A DNA stretch of 64,000 nucleotides from Edaphochlamys debaryana (taxonomy: Eukaryota; Chlorophyta; Chlorophyceae; Chlamydomonadales). The position numbers and the translations under genes were made by a program. The notes under the pieces are model-generated. The model saw nothing but the letters and a program-made list of their open reading frames with translations, searched no databases and was not told where the DNA came from. Position 1 is the stretch's first letter; every line of letters starts with the position of its first letter. The stretch lies in the NCBI GenBank assembly GCA_016858145.1, contig JAEHOE010000125.1, positions 248,001 to 312,000 of the forward strand, in the 5' to 3' direction. Positions 22,864 to 36,100 of the stretch are shown here, in pieces.

Positions 22864-25800
22864 TCAACCACCAGCCCGGCTGCCTGGCTGCCCGCGCCCG
22901 GCGTGCAGCGCCGCGTAGCCCCGCCGCCTCCCCGCGGTTGCCGTTGCCCCCACGGGCGCAGGCGCAGGTGCCGCTGAGGACGCCGACGAGGAGGGCCGTG
23001 GCCCAATCCCCGCGCCGGCGCCTTGGCTGCCGCCATCCGCGCTATCGCTGGGCCGCTGCAGCGTGGGTGTGGCCGTCGAGAAGGTCAGCGTGTTTGTCAG
23101 CTGAGGGCGGGGATGGGGGTCATGGGGCTGGGGATGGAGCGCAGGGTGTGCAGGGTGCGCGGGGCCGGCATGTGGCGAGGAGTCGGCGACGGAGGCCGCC
23201 GCCGCCACGGCCGCCGCTGCCACCGCCACAGCGGCTGCCACCGAGGCGCTCGCGCCCTCCTGCTGCTCCCTCGCGTAGGCCGCCATCCAGGGCGGCAGCG
23301 AAGGGCCGGCGGGCACAGCAGGCGGCGGAACAGCTGGGCCGGGGCCCGCTTGGGGCCCTGCAGGACCGTACCAGGCTCCGGGTGAGGACCCTGGCAAACC
23401 CGAGTGCAACGGGGGGGAGGACCCAGCGCCTGGCGAGGCGGCCGCGTATGCAGCGGCGCTTGGCGAGCCGTAGCGGCCGGGCCGGACGCCCGCGGTGGCC
23501 CCATCGCTGCCAGCTGGCACCGCTGGGGGGTACGCCAGCGGCGGCCCCAGCGGCGTGTCGTACACGCCGTACGGTGGGGATGCGCCTGATGCCCCGGCGG
23601 CGCCAGGCGTCTGGAGTGCGGCTGCGCCACTCACACCCCCCGCTCCACCCGAGCCCGTCCCTGCACTGCCCGGTCCACGTGTCGACCGTGCGGCATGCGC
23701 CACGCCGGCACTCGGCCCCACGGCTCCGTGCGTAGGGGCCTGGGCCTGGGGCTGCGGGCGGAGGGGGTGCTGGGCCGGGGCGGTGCCGTAGAGCGGCCCC
23801 ACGCCCGGCGCCGCGGACCGGCTGGCCGCTGCCTGCTTGAGGGCGGCCTCGCGGGCGGCGGAGGACTGCAGCTTGCGCAGGCGCTCCTGCAGCCGGGCCC
23901 GCTCCGCCTCCACCAGCCGGCTGCGCTGGGCCTGGGCCTGGGCCTGGGGCTTGGCCTGGGCGTGGGGCTGGGAGGCGGGCCGTGGTGCAGACTGGGATTG
24001 CTGCTGGGAAGACTGAGGCGGGGATGTAGGCTGCGTGTGGGCGTCGTCCGAGCCCGAGCGCCACGCTGGCAGCGGCACCAGGGGCTGGCGATGGGGTTGG
24101 GGCGGGGCCGGTGCAGACTGGCCCATTCCTTGCCCTGGTGCACCGTGAGACCCTGATGCGTGCGGTGCCACCAGGGGCAGCGGCAGGGGCAGCAGCAGCG
24201 GCGCACGGGGCACCGGCTCGGGGCTGGGGCTGGGGCTGCGACTGCCGCCGGCACCCGCGTGGGGATCCGTTGGGGAGGCGGCGGCAACGGGCGAGAGCGA
24301 CGGTGCGGGCGGTAGCGGCAGCGAGGTCGAAGCAGGGGCCATGGGTGAGCCTGCTGCGCCCACTTCGGGGCCCGGCCAGGCGGGCAGCGGCTGCAGCTGG
24401 TGGGGCGGCGGAGGCACGCCGCCGTGTGGGCCGCCGGCCTGGGCTCCGCCGCCACCGCCCGAGGAGCGGCGCTGTTTGGCAGCGCTGGGCCCTGGGGCGG
24501 CGGGAGCGCAGGAGACGGGCTGCAGCACCGTGGGAGGGAGTGACGGTGGCGGCGGCGGTGCGAAACTGCGTAGCGTGAGCTCCTGCTCTTGCTCCAGGGC
24601 CGAATGCCCAGCAGCCAGGGCCGGCGCTAGCTCAGAGCCCTCTGAGCCAACCCTGTTGGAGGGCCCTGGCGACGGACGCGCGGGTAACCTCGACGCATTT
24701 GCCTCTGTGGGGGCCTCCCCCTCGGACGCAGCGGCGTCCTCTCCGCCGGCACCGCCGGTGGCCAGACTGGGGAAGCCTCGGAACGTGGCAGCCCCGTCTC
24801 CGCTCTGCCGCTGGCTGGGACCAGCCTGCTCGAGCCCCGCCCCGCCTCCGTGCGTGGCCGCGCTGACGTTGGTCGCGGCACTCACGGCGCCACCCGCAGA
24901 CCCAGATCTCGATCCCACGCGAGCCGCAGGACCTTGGCGTGCGTAACCTCGAGAACTGCCACCCGCCGCATCTCCGGTCCTCAGCGCTGGTGCGTGCATC
25001 TCCGGCACCGCCACCTGCACCCCCACGGACTGCATTGGAGGCGACCAAGGCCGGGGCGGAGGCTGCGGCTGTGGCAGCGCCTCCTCCGCCCGCTCCAGCC
25101 CAGCAGGCGGCGAGGGAGGCGAGGGCGGCCGGACCGCAGCCGCAAAGGCGCCCATGATCACGCGCCTCGGCCCTGGCGCTGCCCCACTAGCTCCTCCTCC
25201 TCTTCCCCCTTGAGATGGGCTGGTGCCGGCCAGCAGCAGGCGAACCAGGCGGGGGCTGGCGTCGGTGGCGGCGGCAGCGGCGGCGTCCGCCAGAGGGCTG
25301 CCCCGCCGTCGGGGTGACAGCCGTGAGGGCGAGGGCGAGGGCGATGGAGAGGCCGAGTCAGGGCGGGGCGGTGAGGCCGCCAGCGAAGCCTCCTCGTACT
25401 CGGACTCGGCGCCCTCAGCCGCTGCCGTCGCCTCAGCGGCGGCTGCGGCGGCGGCCCGGGCCTCCGCCGCTAGGCGCCGCGCCTCCGCCACGCGCCGCAG
25501 GGTGCCCTCCAGCTGCCGCCGGTGCACCGCCGCCGCCTCCGCTGCCTCGGCCGGCCCGTGGCGGGCCGCCACCTCGCCCTCCTCCCCCTCCTCGAGCTCC
25601 GCCCCCTGCCCACCTCTCTCCACCACTGCTTCATCCAGGCCCCCACGTGACTCCAGCGCCGCCTCCAGCCTGCCCACCAGCGCCATCGCTCCCCCCAGCA
25701 CCTGAGCCAGATGCTCCAGCGCGGCCGCGGCTGTGGGGCTGGCCAGAAACCCAGCCTCGACCCCGGCCCCGCCCTCGTGCTCCGCCTGAGTTGGGAGGGC

Positions 25801-28800
25801 TGGCTGCAGGGGCAGTAGCGTGGGCGGCGGGGCCTCCGCCTGGGCTTGTGCGTGAATCCCCGTGTACGGGTGCGGCGCTGGGGCCGGCAGCAGCTGGTCC
25901 AGGGCCTGGTTGATGGCGGGCAGGCGGCGGCAGTGGCCGGCCACCTCGGACAGGAGGGCCTGGGGGCGGTGCAGGAGAGGGGGGGGGGGGCGGAGGGGCG
26001 GTTTGAGGGGAGCTGAGGCAGGGCAAGCCGAGAGAGCGGATGGAGGCAGGGTGGTGTGCGGCAAAGGGCGAGCGAGTCGAGCATGTAGTATAGGACGGGC
26101 ACTCACGTGCAGCGGTGCTGTGTGGCCTGCGCTGTCGGCAGGCCGCCTCCTCTGACTCTGGAGCTCCTCCTCAGACGTAGCAGTGACTGGGGCGGTGGCC
26201 GCCCCCGCCGCAAGCGTCGGCTCGGAGCCGTCCGCTGACGACTCCTCGCCATGCACGGGTTGTAACGCAAGCGGCCTGACATGGGCCTCAGGCGCGTCCA
26301 CCACGGCTCCCGGGTGTCCTGGCCCGCCGAGCTCTCGGCTGGTGGGGGGCAGCTGAGCGCGAGAAGCAGGCGGTTGCGGGGCGTGGGCCTCCGGTGACGG
26401 GGCTTCGAGTGCCGGCGGGTCGTCCGCAGCGGCGGCGCCTGGCGGTGGATCCCAAGCCGTTGTTGTTCGCTCGATCTGGGTCGAGGGCTGAGGCGCCGCC
26501 TCCGTCGATGCGAGCGGGGGTTCCGGACGCGGGGCTGCAGGGGAGGGTGGACGCAGGGGCGCCAGGGGTGCAGCCGGCCCCGCTGTGGCAGCTTCCGGCA
26601 GCTGTCGTGGCTCCGGCAGGGTTGCTGACGATGGCGGTGCGGGCGCTGGCGCCGGTGCAGACGCAGGTTGCTGTTCCTGCGCCAGCCCGCCTGCCGTTGA
26701 GGCGTGCTGTTGCGCCTCCACCGCCTCTAGCCCAGCCGCACCGGGCATCAGCGTATGGACGGTGTGCCTTGTGGGTGACCTCTCCGTCACTTCCTCCCCT
26801 TCCCCCTCCAGCCCCGCGCCATCAACCCCCGGGCCCGCACCCCGTCCAAGCCCTGCCGCTCTCCCTGGGCGGACCGGGCTCCTGGCAGGGCTCCTGGGCC
26901 CCGCACCACTGCCCGGGCCCAGCCCCGCCAGCGCCGCCGCCTGCCTCAGCTCGTAGGCCTGCGCCTGGCAGGCCCGCAGCGCGGCCCGGGCCCGGTCTGC
27001 GTCCGCCTGCTCGGTCGCCACTTGCGACTCGAGCTGGGCGGAGGCGGACCGGGCGGCGGCCAGGTGCTGGGCGGAGACCTGGGCGGGGTGGGTTGGGGGG
27101 TGGGTTGGATAAGCGGGTACGGAAAGGCGGGTGCCGAATCAGCGACGCGGGGCGGGTGGGTGTGGGTGCCCGGGGCTGGCCAGCGAAACCGTAGCGAGTC
27201 ATGACGTGAGGAGAAATGAGCAAAACGGACACGCTGTCACAAGCCTCCGCTCACTACTATCGTGGGTAAGGCCATCAGTCCGCCCACCCACCCACCTGCA
27301 GGTCGAGCTGCATGTCCTCACACCGCCGCACCGCAGCTGCCCGTGCCAGCTCCGCCGCCTCCGCCTCCGCCCGCGCCTCCGCCGCAGCCACCTGGGCCTC
27401 CGCCAGGCTCTGGCGCAGAGCCTCCAAGCAGCCCCGCGCCTCCGCCCCGGCAGCCTCCGCCGCCCGGGCCGCCGCCTCCGCCGCCGCTGCGCGCTCGACC
27501 AAGCGCTGCTCTTCCGCCTGCCGCTCAGCTGCCGCCTCTGCCATCGCGGCTGCTGCCGCCTCCGCCGTCACGGCGGCCTCAGCCCTGGCCGCCGCCGCGT
27601 CGGCTACGGCGGCGGCAGCCCGCGCCTCTGCGGCTTCGGCCCTGGACGCCGCCGCCTCCGCTGCGGCCGTAACCTCTCGCATGCGCTCCTCCGCCTCCCG
27701 CGCGACCACCCGCATCCCATCCAGCCTCTCCCCCGCCTCCTCCAGCCGAATCCTCAGCGTCGCCTCGCGTTCGGCTGCCGCCGTCAGCCTCGCGGCAACA
27801 TCGGCGGCGGCAGCCTCCGCCGCGGCGTGTTGCTGCACCGCCGCCGCGTCGGCGGCCTCCCGCAGCGCCGCTATGGCTGACTCATGCGCGCGCTGCTGCT
27901 CTCGCCGGAAGTTGGTGGCGCGCTTCCGCTCGTCCTCCTGGATCTCCTTGATTCGCTCGCCCCACTGTACGGCACGGCATGGATGCGGTACGGCACGGTG
28001 CGTGCGTGAGAGCTGGCTGAGATGCAACTGGCGGGTGCATGTGTGCTAGCGCTGATGGCGGCCGGCGCAGGCGGGGGCTCGGGGCGGGGGCACACGGAGT
28101 CACGCGGCCGTGCGTTTACAGAGGCAAACGCTCGGCGGGCGTGCTCCGTGTGCCCCCGAGGCCCCCCTGCGCCGACCGTCATGCACCTACCGGTACCAAC
28201 CGCCTGCATGCCCGCACCCACATTGCCACTGCCCTACACTGCCCACACTCTGCCCGCACGCCTCCTCAGCGCCCCAGCCCACGCTCCCGCTCATTCGGGC
28301 CCGGCCCGAACCGCCCTGCTCCGCCCTCAGGTGCAGACGCTAGACCTCCGCCAGCTCCAGCCTCCCGGCCGAGCCCCAGCCCCAAGCCCAGGTCCCGTAG
28401 CCCCAGGCCCAAGCCGCCTTCGCCCGTGTACCGCGAGCCCACTCCGGCCCCACCCAGGGCCCCGCCAGCGCCTCCGCCGCCGAGGCCGTGCCCGGCCCTC
28501 TGCGCGCTGCTGAGAGCGGCGACCCCGGGCCCGCCGCCGCCTGGAAGCGGCGCCGCCCGGCTTTCGGGAGGTGCGGCAGCAGTGACACCGCTGCTGGCTC
28601 CACCCAAGCCGCCAAGGCGCCCGGCCAGGCCGAGACCGCGCAGGCGGTCACTGGCGTCGGCTGCAGCCCCCGGCGCACCAGCGCCCGGCATGCCTGATGC
28701 CCTAGCCCTGCCGCTGTCGCCGCTGCTGCCCACCTGCCCTCCTCCTCCACCCGGCCTGGCCTCCGCCCCGCGCCCCCTTCCTCCACCTCCACCTCCTCCA

Positions 28801-31800
28801 GCATCCCCCGTCTCCCTTCCCCCGCTTCTCAGCCCGCTCCCCGCCGCCCGCGCGCCACCCACCTTGCCCGCTTGCTCCTCCTTCTCCGCCGCCGCCCGGC
28901 GGGCCCGCTCCGCCGCCGCCAGCGCTGCCGCCTGCGCCGCGTCCCGCTGGCTCTCCGCCACCCGCACCGCCTGCGCCACCACGCCCGCCATGCGGGCCTC
29001 CATGTCAGTCCGCGCCTGCCGCGCCTCGGCCGCCTCCGCCCCCGCCTCGTCCAGGCGCCGAAGGAGGGCCAGGGCGCGGGCCTCCAGGTCGTCTCGCTCG
29101 GCCTGCGGGATTGGGAGGAGTGGGTTCAGGACTGCTCGTGTAAACCGGAGAAGGGAGGAGTGGGGGTGTGGACTGCGTTGGCGTGTGTCAGGAGCAGGTG
29201 CTAGGGCTGGTATGCGGGCCGCCACTGGGGAGCAGGAGTGGAGACACGCGAGGAGCTCTCCCGCCCTTTGGGGCAGGAGGGCGTGTGGGCGGGAGGGCGT
29301 GTGTGGGCGGGAGGGCGGGAGGGCGGGAGTGTGGGCGGGAGGGCGTGTGGGGGTGATTTGGGTGTGTGGGGGCATGGCGATGGGACTGGAACAGGGGTCG
29401 CTGAGGAGTGGAGAGCATGTAGGAAACACGTGCGCACGCCCCCGGAGTAGGTTGCCGGCGTATGATCCCACCCTACGAGCCACGCACCTGCAACGCTTCG
29501 GCCTCTGCCTCGGCGGCCTGCAGGGCGGTGGTGAGGCGCCGCACCTCCTCCGCCAGAGCGTCGCAGCGCCGCTGCTGGGTCAGGTCGGAGGCGGCGGCCT
29601 GGGTGCGGACGGCACGGGGTGGGCGGGACGTGATGGCGGTCAACGTGCTGGGGAAGGCGTGGCGCAGCACAGCATGCCCATCCCCCCACGCTCAACAGGC
29701 TCACCTGTTGCCGTACCTCAGCGAGCTCCTGCAGCCCTGCATGCAGCAACAATGCCAGGAAGGGAAAGGGCCGTGTCAGACATGCGACGAGTAGCAGGCC
29801 GCCCTTTCTTCCCTAGCCAGGCCCCAGCCCTTCTCCCCCACCCGCCACCCTCATCCCCCTTAAGCCCACAGGCCTCCACCTTCCACAGGCTCAACGCAAC
29901 CCGCAGCCAATCAAAGTCCACGAGCGAGCTCCCGCCACCCCACCCCCTTTCCACTCACCTAGCTCCCGCTGCCTGGCCGCCTCCGCCGCCACCGCCCGCG
30001 CCCGCTCCGCCTGCCGCTCCGCCGCCTCCCGCTGCGCCGCCGCCAGCCCCGCCAGCAGCTGCCGCGCCTCGGCGGCCTCGCGGCGGAGGGCGGCCACCGT
30101 GCGGCGCGTGGCCTGCGGGGGACAGCGGGGGGCACAGCACGTGCGGAGTTGAGCGAGTGGGAGGGAAAATCGGATGAAGGCAGCGGGCAGGGAGCAACAT
30201 CACAGGGGGCATGCAGAGCTTTCAGCAAGGCCAGGAGTGACTTGCGGCGCATGGGGCGGAACTGCGCGGGAAGACGTTTGCTCAATCTCAGTGGCATAAA
30301 GCTCCGGAAGTCGTCTGCCGCGCAATGCCGTACCTGCACATGATCGGCCTCGCGGATGGTCCACGTGCCCAGCGCACGCTCTGTGGCTGACAGCACCTGC
30401 GGGGACCGGAGTGGGGTGGGGTGGAATACAGTTGCTTCGGTGCCAGCCCATTACGCACGCGGGTGCCGTTGCCTCGGCCCGTATTGGTACCGCATGCTTC
30501 CCCCTGCACGTATGCGGGTCAGCCCCTGCAGCTGGGCAAGTCGTAGCCGGGCCCACCACACCTGCTGAGCTAGGGTCGGCAGGTCCGCCATCTCGACCTC
30601 CTGCCGTACGTCGTCCATGTGCTGCCGTACGGCCACGCCGTACGCCCGCAGCTGCCGGCGGGCGCCCGCCAGCTCGGCCTGCAGGCGGTGGCGCAGGGCC
30701 TGGCTCTCCTCCAGCTCACAGGAGAGCTCCATGGCCTGACGGGCGGGGGACGGGTGTGGGAAATGGGGGGTGAGTGTGGGCCGGACCGCGGAAGTGGGTT
30801 GCGGGTTCTGAGGATGGGGAGAAGGGATGGGGGATGGGCAAGGGGGCATGTGGGATGGGCGATGGCGAAGAATGGGGTATTGGGGGCTGACGGGTGGTGG
30901 ATGCGGTCATGCGGGTTCGTTCAGGCCTGGCGGAGATCACAGGCCGCAAGCGGCACATGATCTCGGTCCCCCACACCAGTACCTCCCCGTAACGCCACTG
31001 TCCCCACCTTCATAACAGCCTCCCGTGCGGCCGCACGTGCGTCCTCCACCGCCTCCTCAGCCTCCGCCGCGGCCACCCTTGCTGCCTCAGCGGCGGCCGC
31101 CCGCTCCGCCGCCGCCTGCTGCAGCAGGCGCGCCCGCTCCCCCTCCGCCGCCTCTGCCGCCGCCGCCATCTCGGTGCGTGCGGCCTCCAGCTGCTGGGCC
31201 AGGCCCGCGGCTGCGGCCATGGCGCTGGAGAGCTGCGGGGGGGCAGGGGTGGGGGGGTCGGTTGGTGCAGGAGGCGGGGATAGGTTGGGGTCGCGGTCCC
31301 AAGAGTGCGTGGGAAGTGACGGGTGGGGTCGCGGAAGGGAGTGGCAGAGGAGGGTGAGTGCGGAAGGCGAGGATAGCTACAAGAGCCGCCCCACGCCCTG
31401 AGGCAAGCCCTAGTCCCCACCTGCGTCTCCAGCTCCTCCTGCGGCTGCCTCGGCCACGACGCAGGGTCAGGGCCCGGCTCGCTCTGGGGCCCGCGTGGGC
31501 CCGCACCGGCGGCCGGCACGGCCCCGCCCGCCATGGGCGCCCCAGCCCCGTCAAAGACGTGCCCTGCACCCGGGGCGTGGGCAGGCAGCGAAAGTCTCAA
31601 GCTGGGGCGCTGGTCCAGAGGGTCACCCCCGACCGCGTGCAGCGCTGCAGGGTCAACCTCGACCGCGTCTTGGGCACCGCCGTTAGGGCCGTAACTGGCA
31701 CTGCGCCCCTGATTCGGATCCCACACCGCACCTGCCGGCCTCAGCAGCTGTGCCTCCGCCTCCGCCTCCAGCCGGGCAACCCCCTGGCGGTGCCGGGAGG

Positions 31801-33165
31801 CGGCGGCCAGGGCGCGGGCCAGCTCCACCTGGGGGTAGGGGGGGAGGGAGGCAAGGGTTGAGTAAGGGAGGCGAATGAAGGTGGTACTTGATGGCGGAAG
31901 GCGTGATACCGTCAATCGGTGATGTGAATGTAAAGGCCTCAGGATATAATGAGCAGGGCAGGAAGGAGGTGGCGCGGGCACCGGTGCACAGCAGACGGGG
32001 GGTTGCATGAGGAAAGAGCACGCACCGAGAGCTCCTGGTCAGTCTGCCTCGGGGCGCCTGCCAGCTGCAGCTGCGCACGTGACGCGGCGCCGTGCAGCAG
32101 CAGTACGACAGCGTCCGCCCGCCGTACGGCAGCCAGCGCCGTCGCCTCGCGCTCCCGCGCCGCAGCCAGCTCCGCCGCCATCTGCTGGAGCCGGAGCTGC
32201 AGCCGCCGGAGCCCCGCCGCCGCTGCGTCGGTTCCACTTCCATTTCCACCTCCGCTGCCGCTGCCGGCGCCGCCACCCCGACCCCTGCCGCCGCCAGCCG
32301 CCAGGGAGTGAGAGCGCCGGGGCTTCTCGTGGCGGCTGCGGTGACGGCTGTGGCTCCTGCTCCGCCGGGAGTTGTCTCGGTCGCGGCGGTGGCTGCTGCT
32401 CCTGCCGTGGCCGCGGCCGTCGGAGCCACCTCGGCGACCACTGTCGCTGACGTCATCGTCGGAACTGCCAGGATCATCATCGCCGCCGCCGCCGCGGCGG
32501 CGGTTGCGCTGTCGGTGCTGGTCACCGCGCCTCTCGAGATCCAGGCCAGAATCCAGGCCCTGCAGGTCCAGATCCTGATCCAGCTCGTCCAGATCCAGCC
32601 CGAGCTCCACGGCATCAACGTCCAAGTCTGACCCGTAACAAAGGTGGCCCAGGCGGCCCCGCCCGCCGCGGGCCGCAGCGGGCCCGGGCGTCTTCCTGGG
32701 CCCGGCAGCGCTACGGCTCCGGCCGTGGGCCTCGGCTCGGCGGTGGCGGCGGCCCCGGGGCGACGGCGACGGCGTCGCGCTCGTGTACGACGTGTACGAC
32801 GCTGACGTACAGGGTGAGTCATGGCGACGGCGGGATGAGTCACGCCGCCGGGACTGGGACTGGGCCCGTGACCGGGCCCGCCGGGAGCCCTTGGTTTCCC
32901 CCTGGTGCTGGAGCAACCGCCGCTTGTACGACAGTGCCTCCCCACGTGCCGCCGCCAGCCGCCGCCGCAGCTCCTTGACCTCTGCATCCGCCTCCGCGGC
33001 AACCGCTGCCGGCGCCGCCACGGCAGTAGCTGGCTGTAGCTGCGACGTGAGCGACGCGGCAAGCTGTGCTCGCAGGGCGGCGACCATGGCGGGCAGGCCT
33101 GCGGCTGCCGCAGACCCAGCTCCGCCGAGGAAGCCACCGGGCCCAGCCCCGCCGCTGCTTGATGC

Positions 33166-33196
<31 letters not shown>

Positions 33197-36100
33197 CCAG
33201 CGGAGGAGAGGCCGTCCACGGTGTGGGCCGGCAGGCCCATCTGTCCCAGGACCGACAGCACCCCACCCAGGTGGTCCGCCCGGGCGCGTACTGCTTCAGC
33301 CACCTGCCTCCGAGCATCGGCGAGCTGACGCTCCGCCTCCGCACTGCCCTGCCGCGCCTCGGCGCACCGCTGCTCCGCCTCCGCCAGCCGAGCCCTCAGG
33401 CTGCCCGCCTCCGCCACCGCGGCCGCCGCCGCCGACTCCAGCTCCGCCAGCCGAGCCCTCAGCGGCGCCGCAGCGGCAGCGTCGGCTCGGAGCCGCCGTG
33501 CCTCCTCCTCCAGCCTCCCGCTGGCCTTAGCAACGCGCCTGCGTGCCTCCACCTCCGCCTCCTCCCGGACACGGCGGAGCGCGGCCTCGGCCGCCGCCCG
33601 CTCTGCTGCGGCGCCGGCCGCTGCGCCGCGGGCCTCGGCAGCCGCCAGGGCCGACTGGTGGGAGGCCAGCAGCGCTTGGTGGTTGGCGTTGACCTGTGGC
33701 AGTCACAGCACAGCGCCTCAGGGCACATCACGGTGCGTCCTTGTAGGTGGCCGAGGTACCCGCGTCCCCTGCTTGCCTGCACCGAGTAGGCCTTGAGTGC
33801 CCCCTCCACCCGCTCCGGCACACGGGCCTTGAGGGCCTCCAGCTCCGCCTGCAGAGCAGCCACCTGGCGGGGACCGGAGGGATGGTAGGTCGGCGGTTGG
33901 GGCGTCGGGCCATGGTCCGTCAGCGGTCACCAGCCATTTGGCCCCCAGTTGACCTCCAAGCTCCTCCTCACGTGGCGTTGGGGCATGAGGCCATGGTCCG
34001 TCGGCGCCCGCAGCACAGCCGTGCCATCCCCCCCCAGCTGCTTGGCACCAGCGGGCACCGGAGGCCCCATTGCCACCCACCCATCGCAACCCATCACCCG
34101 GGTTTGGGCCACGAGCACGCCCTAACCCGCTGCGGGTCCCTCAGCCCACCTGCTCCTCCCGCTGCCGCTGCGCCTTGTCCAGGGCTTTGGCGTGGCGGCG
34201 GTCCTGCTTCTCCATGCGGCCCTGGATCTTGACCACCATGTCCTGGGAGGAGGGGGCAGAGGGGGAGGGGGCGGAGGGGGTGTTGCGGAAGGGGTTTGCG
34301 GAAGGGGGTTTGTGGAAGGGGGTTTGCGCAAGGGGGGTTGCGAAAGGGGGTTTGCGCAAGGGGGTTGCGGAAGGGGGGTTGCGGAAGGGGGGTTGCGGAA
34401 GGGGGCCGCAGAAGGGGGTTGCGGAAGGGGGCCGCAGAAGGGGGTTGCGGAAGGGGGGCAGCGGAAGTTGCGGAAGGGGGCTGCGGAAGGACGTTGCGGG
34501 AGAAGGAACTGCGGGGTGGCGTGCAGGGAGCGGGAGGGTGTCTTTGCGTCTTGCCCCATTGTCGCAGCCAGCCAGGTTTTATACTGGTCGACCCAGATGT
34601 TCGCTAGGGCCCCGCCTCGCCCTCCTTTCCCCACCTGCAGCTCCCTGGCGGTTGCCACCAGCTTCTCTCGCTCCAGGGAGGCGTGCTCCAGGGAGCCACG
34701 CAGGGAGGACACCTGGGGGGGAAGGAGCAAGGCAACGACCATTGGGGAAGGCTCCTAGAATCCTGGTCCTAGAAGGTGAGGTGCAGACCGCAGGCGCTGC
34801 AGTGTCACCCCCTACACCATGCCGACAGAGTAACCGAGAGAAAGGAGAGGGGCGCCGCGGCGATAGGCAGCATGAAGGGGAGGCCGACTGCAGGCGCTGT
34901 CCCGCGCGCGTCCGTAACAGCATCCGGCACACAGCCCTCGCCCTGCACGACGCCCCACACACCGCCCTGCAGCCCCCGCTGCCCCTCCTCCTTCCCCATT
35001 CCCGCACCCCACCCCTCCCCACCTCGCTGCTCCTGTTCTCCAGCAGCCCCAGCACCCGGCCCATCTCCCGCCGCGTGGCCTCCAGCTGCTCCGTCACCTC
35101 CCCGCTCAGCGCCTCGGTGGCAACGGAGGCGGCGGACTGCAGCTCCGCCAGGTGGGCGGCGGCGTCGGCGTGGGCCTGCGGGGGAAGGGGGCGGGGGTGT
35201 GAGGGGACGTGTTGAGGGAAGGGGTCCTGAGAGTGCGGGGCTGAGGTACGCAAATGCGCGGGCCCACCCCATCACGACACCCACCCGCTGCACCGCCTGG
35301 CGCTCCCGGTCCGCCGCCTGCGCCAGTCGGGCCTCGGAGGCAGCGGCGCGGGAGGAGGTCTCGGCGGCCAGCTGGGGGGTGGGCGGGCGGACGGGGGCGG
35401 AACGGGGAGGGGCAGGGCGGTGGTGCGTCAGCGCTCGTGCGGGAACAGGGCCGCCAAGGGGGCGTGGGTACAGGCAGTGTAGAGGCAGGCGCTGGCCGGT
35501 GCGAGGGCACACCTGGGACGCGGCTCGGTGGGCGTCGCGGGCGTCCTGGAGGGCCCTCTGCAGGGACTCGACCTGGGTGGGTGGTGGGGGTGGAGGTGAG
35601 GTTGCGGATGCGGCGGGGCATGTCAACAACAACCCTGGCATGCGGGCCCCACCCGTCTGCAAACCGTTGAGGGCACAAAGGCAGTCCTGCCCACCTCCGA
35701 GGCGTGCGTCCGGCGCTGCTCGGCGCTCTCCGCTCGGGCAGCCTCAGCAGCCTGCAGGGCGGAGGCCAGCGCGGCCTGCGAGGCGCAGGGCACCAAAGCA
35801 TGTCGGTCGCAGGACCCGAAACCGCCACAGTCGACAGGAAGAACCCACACCAACCCGACCACTGCTGCCCACCCATACACCACACGCCAGGGGCGCTGAC
35901 CCCGCTCCCCACCTGTACAGTTGCAAGCTGAGCTTCGCGCTCCCTGGCGGTTGCCTCCAGGCCCCGGGCCGCCAGCTCCAGGCCCTGGATCTGGGCCTGC
36001 ATGCGGGGCCGTACGGCATCAGAGATCGAGTACTGCCAGAGCCACACACCGGGCAGAACGAGCGCTGCTGCTGCCATGCAGGCCCGACTGCCCACCTGTA

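Noticed and set aside
22509..23735. A 408-codon plus-strand open stretch
   Set aside because: It lies antisense to the last exon of the coiled-coil gene, has Pro/Arg/Ala shadow composition and no splice or start context.
28039..30177. A 712-codon plus-strand open stretch opposite the coiled-coil gene
   Set aside because: It is the GC-rich shadow of minus-strand exons and introns. Its Pro/Arg/Ala-only composition mirrors the complementary Ala/Glu/Gln coiled coil, and it crosses clear minus-strand splice sites.
34255..34505. CRISPR-like array
   Set aside because: Units are short, contiguous and degenerate with no unique spacers. This is an intronic minisatellite in a eukaryotic gene.
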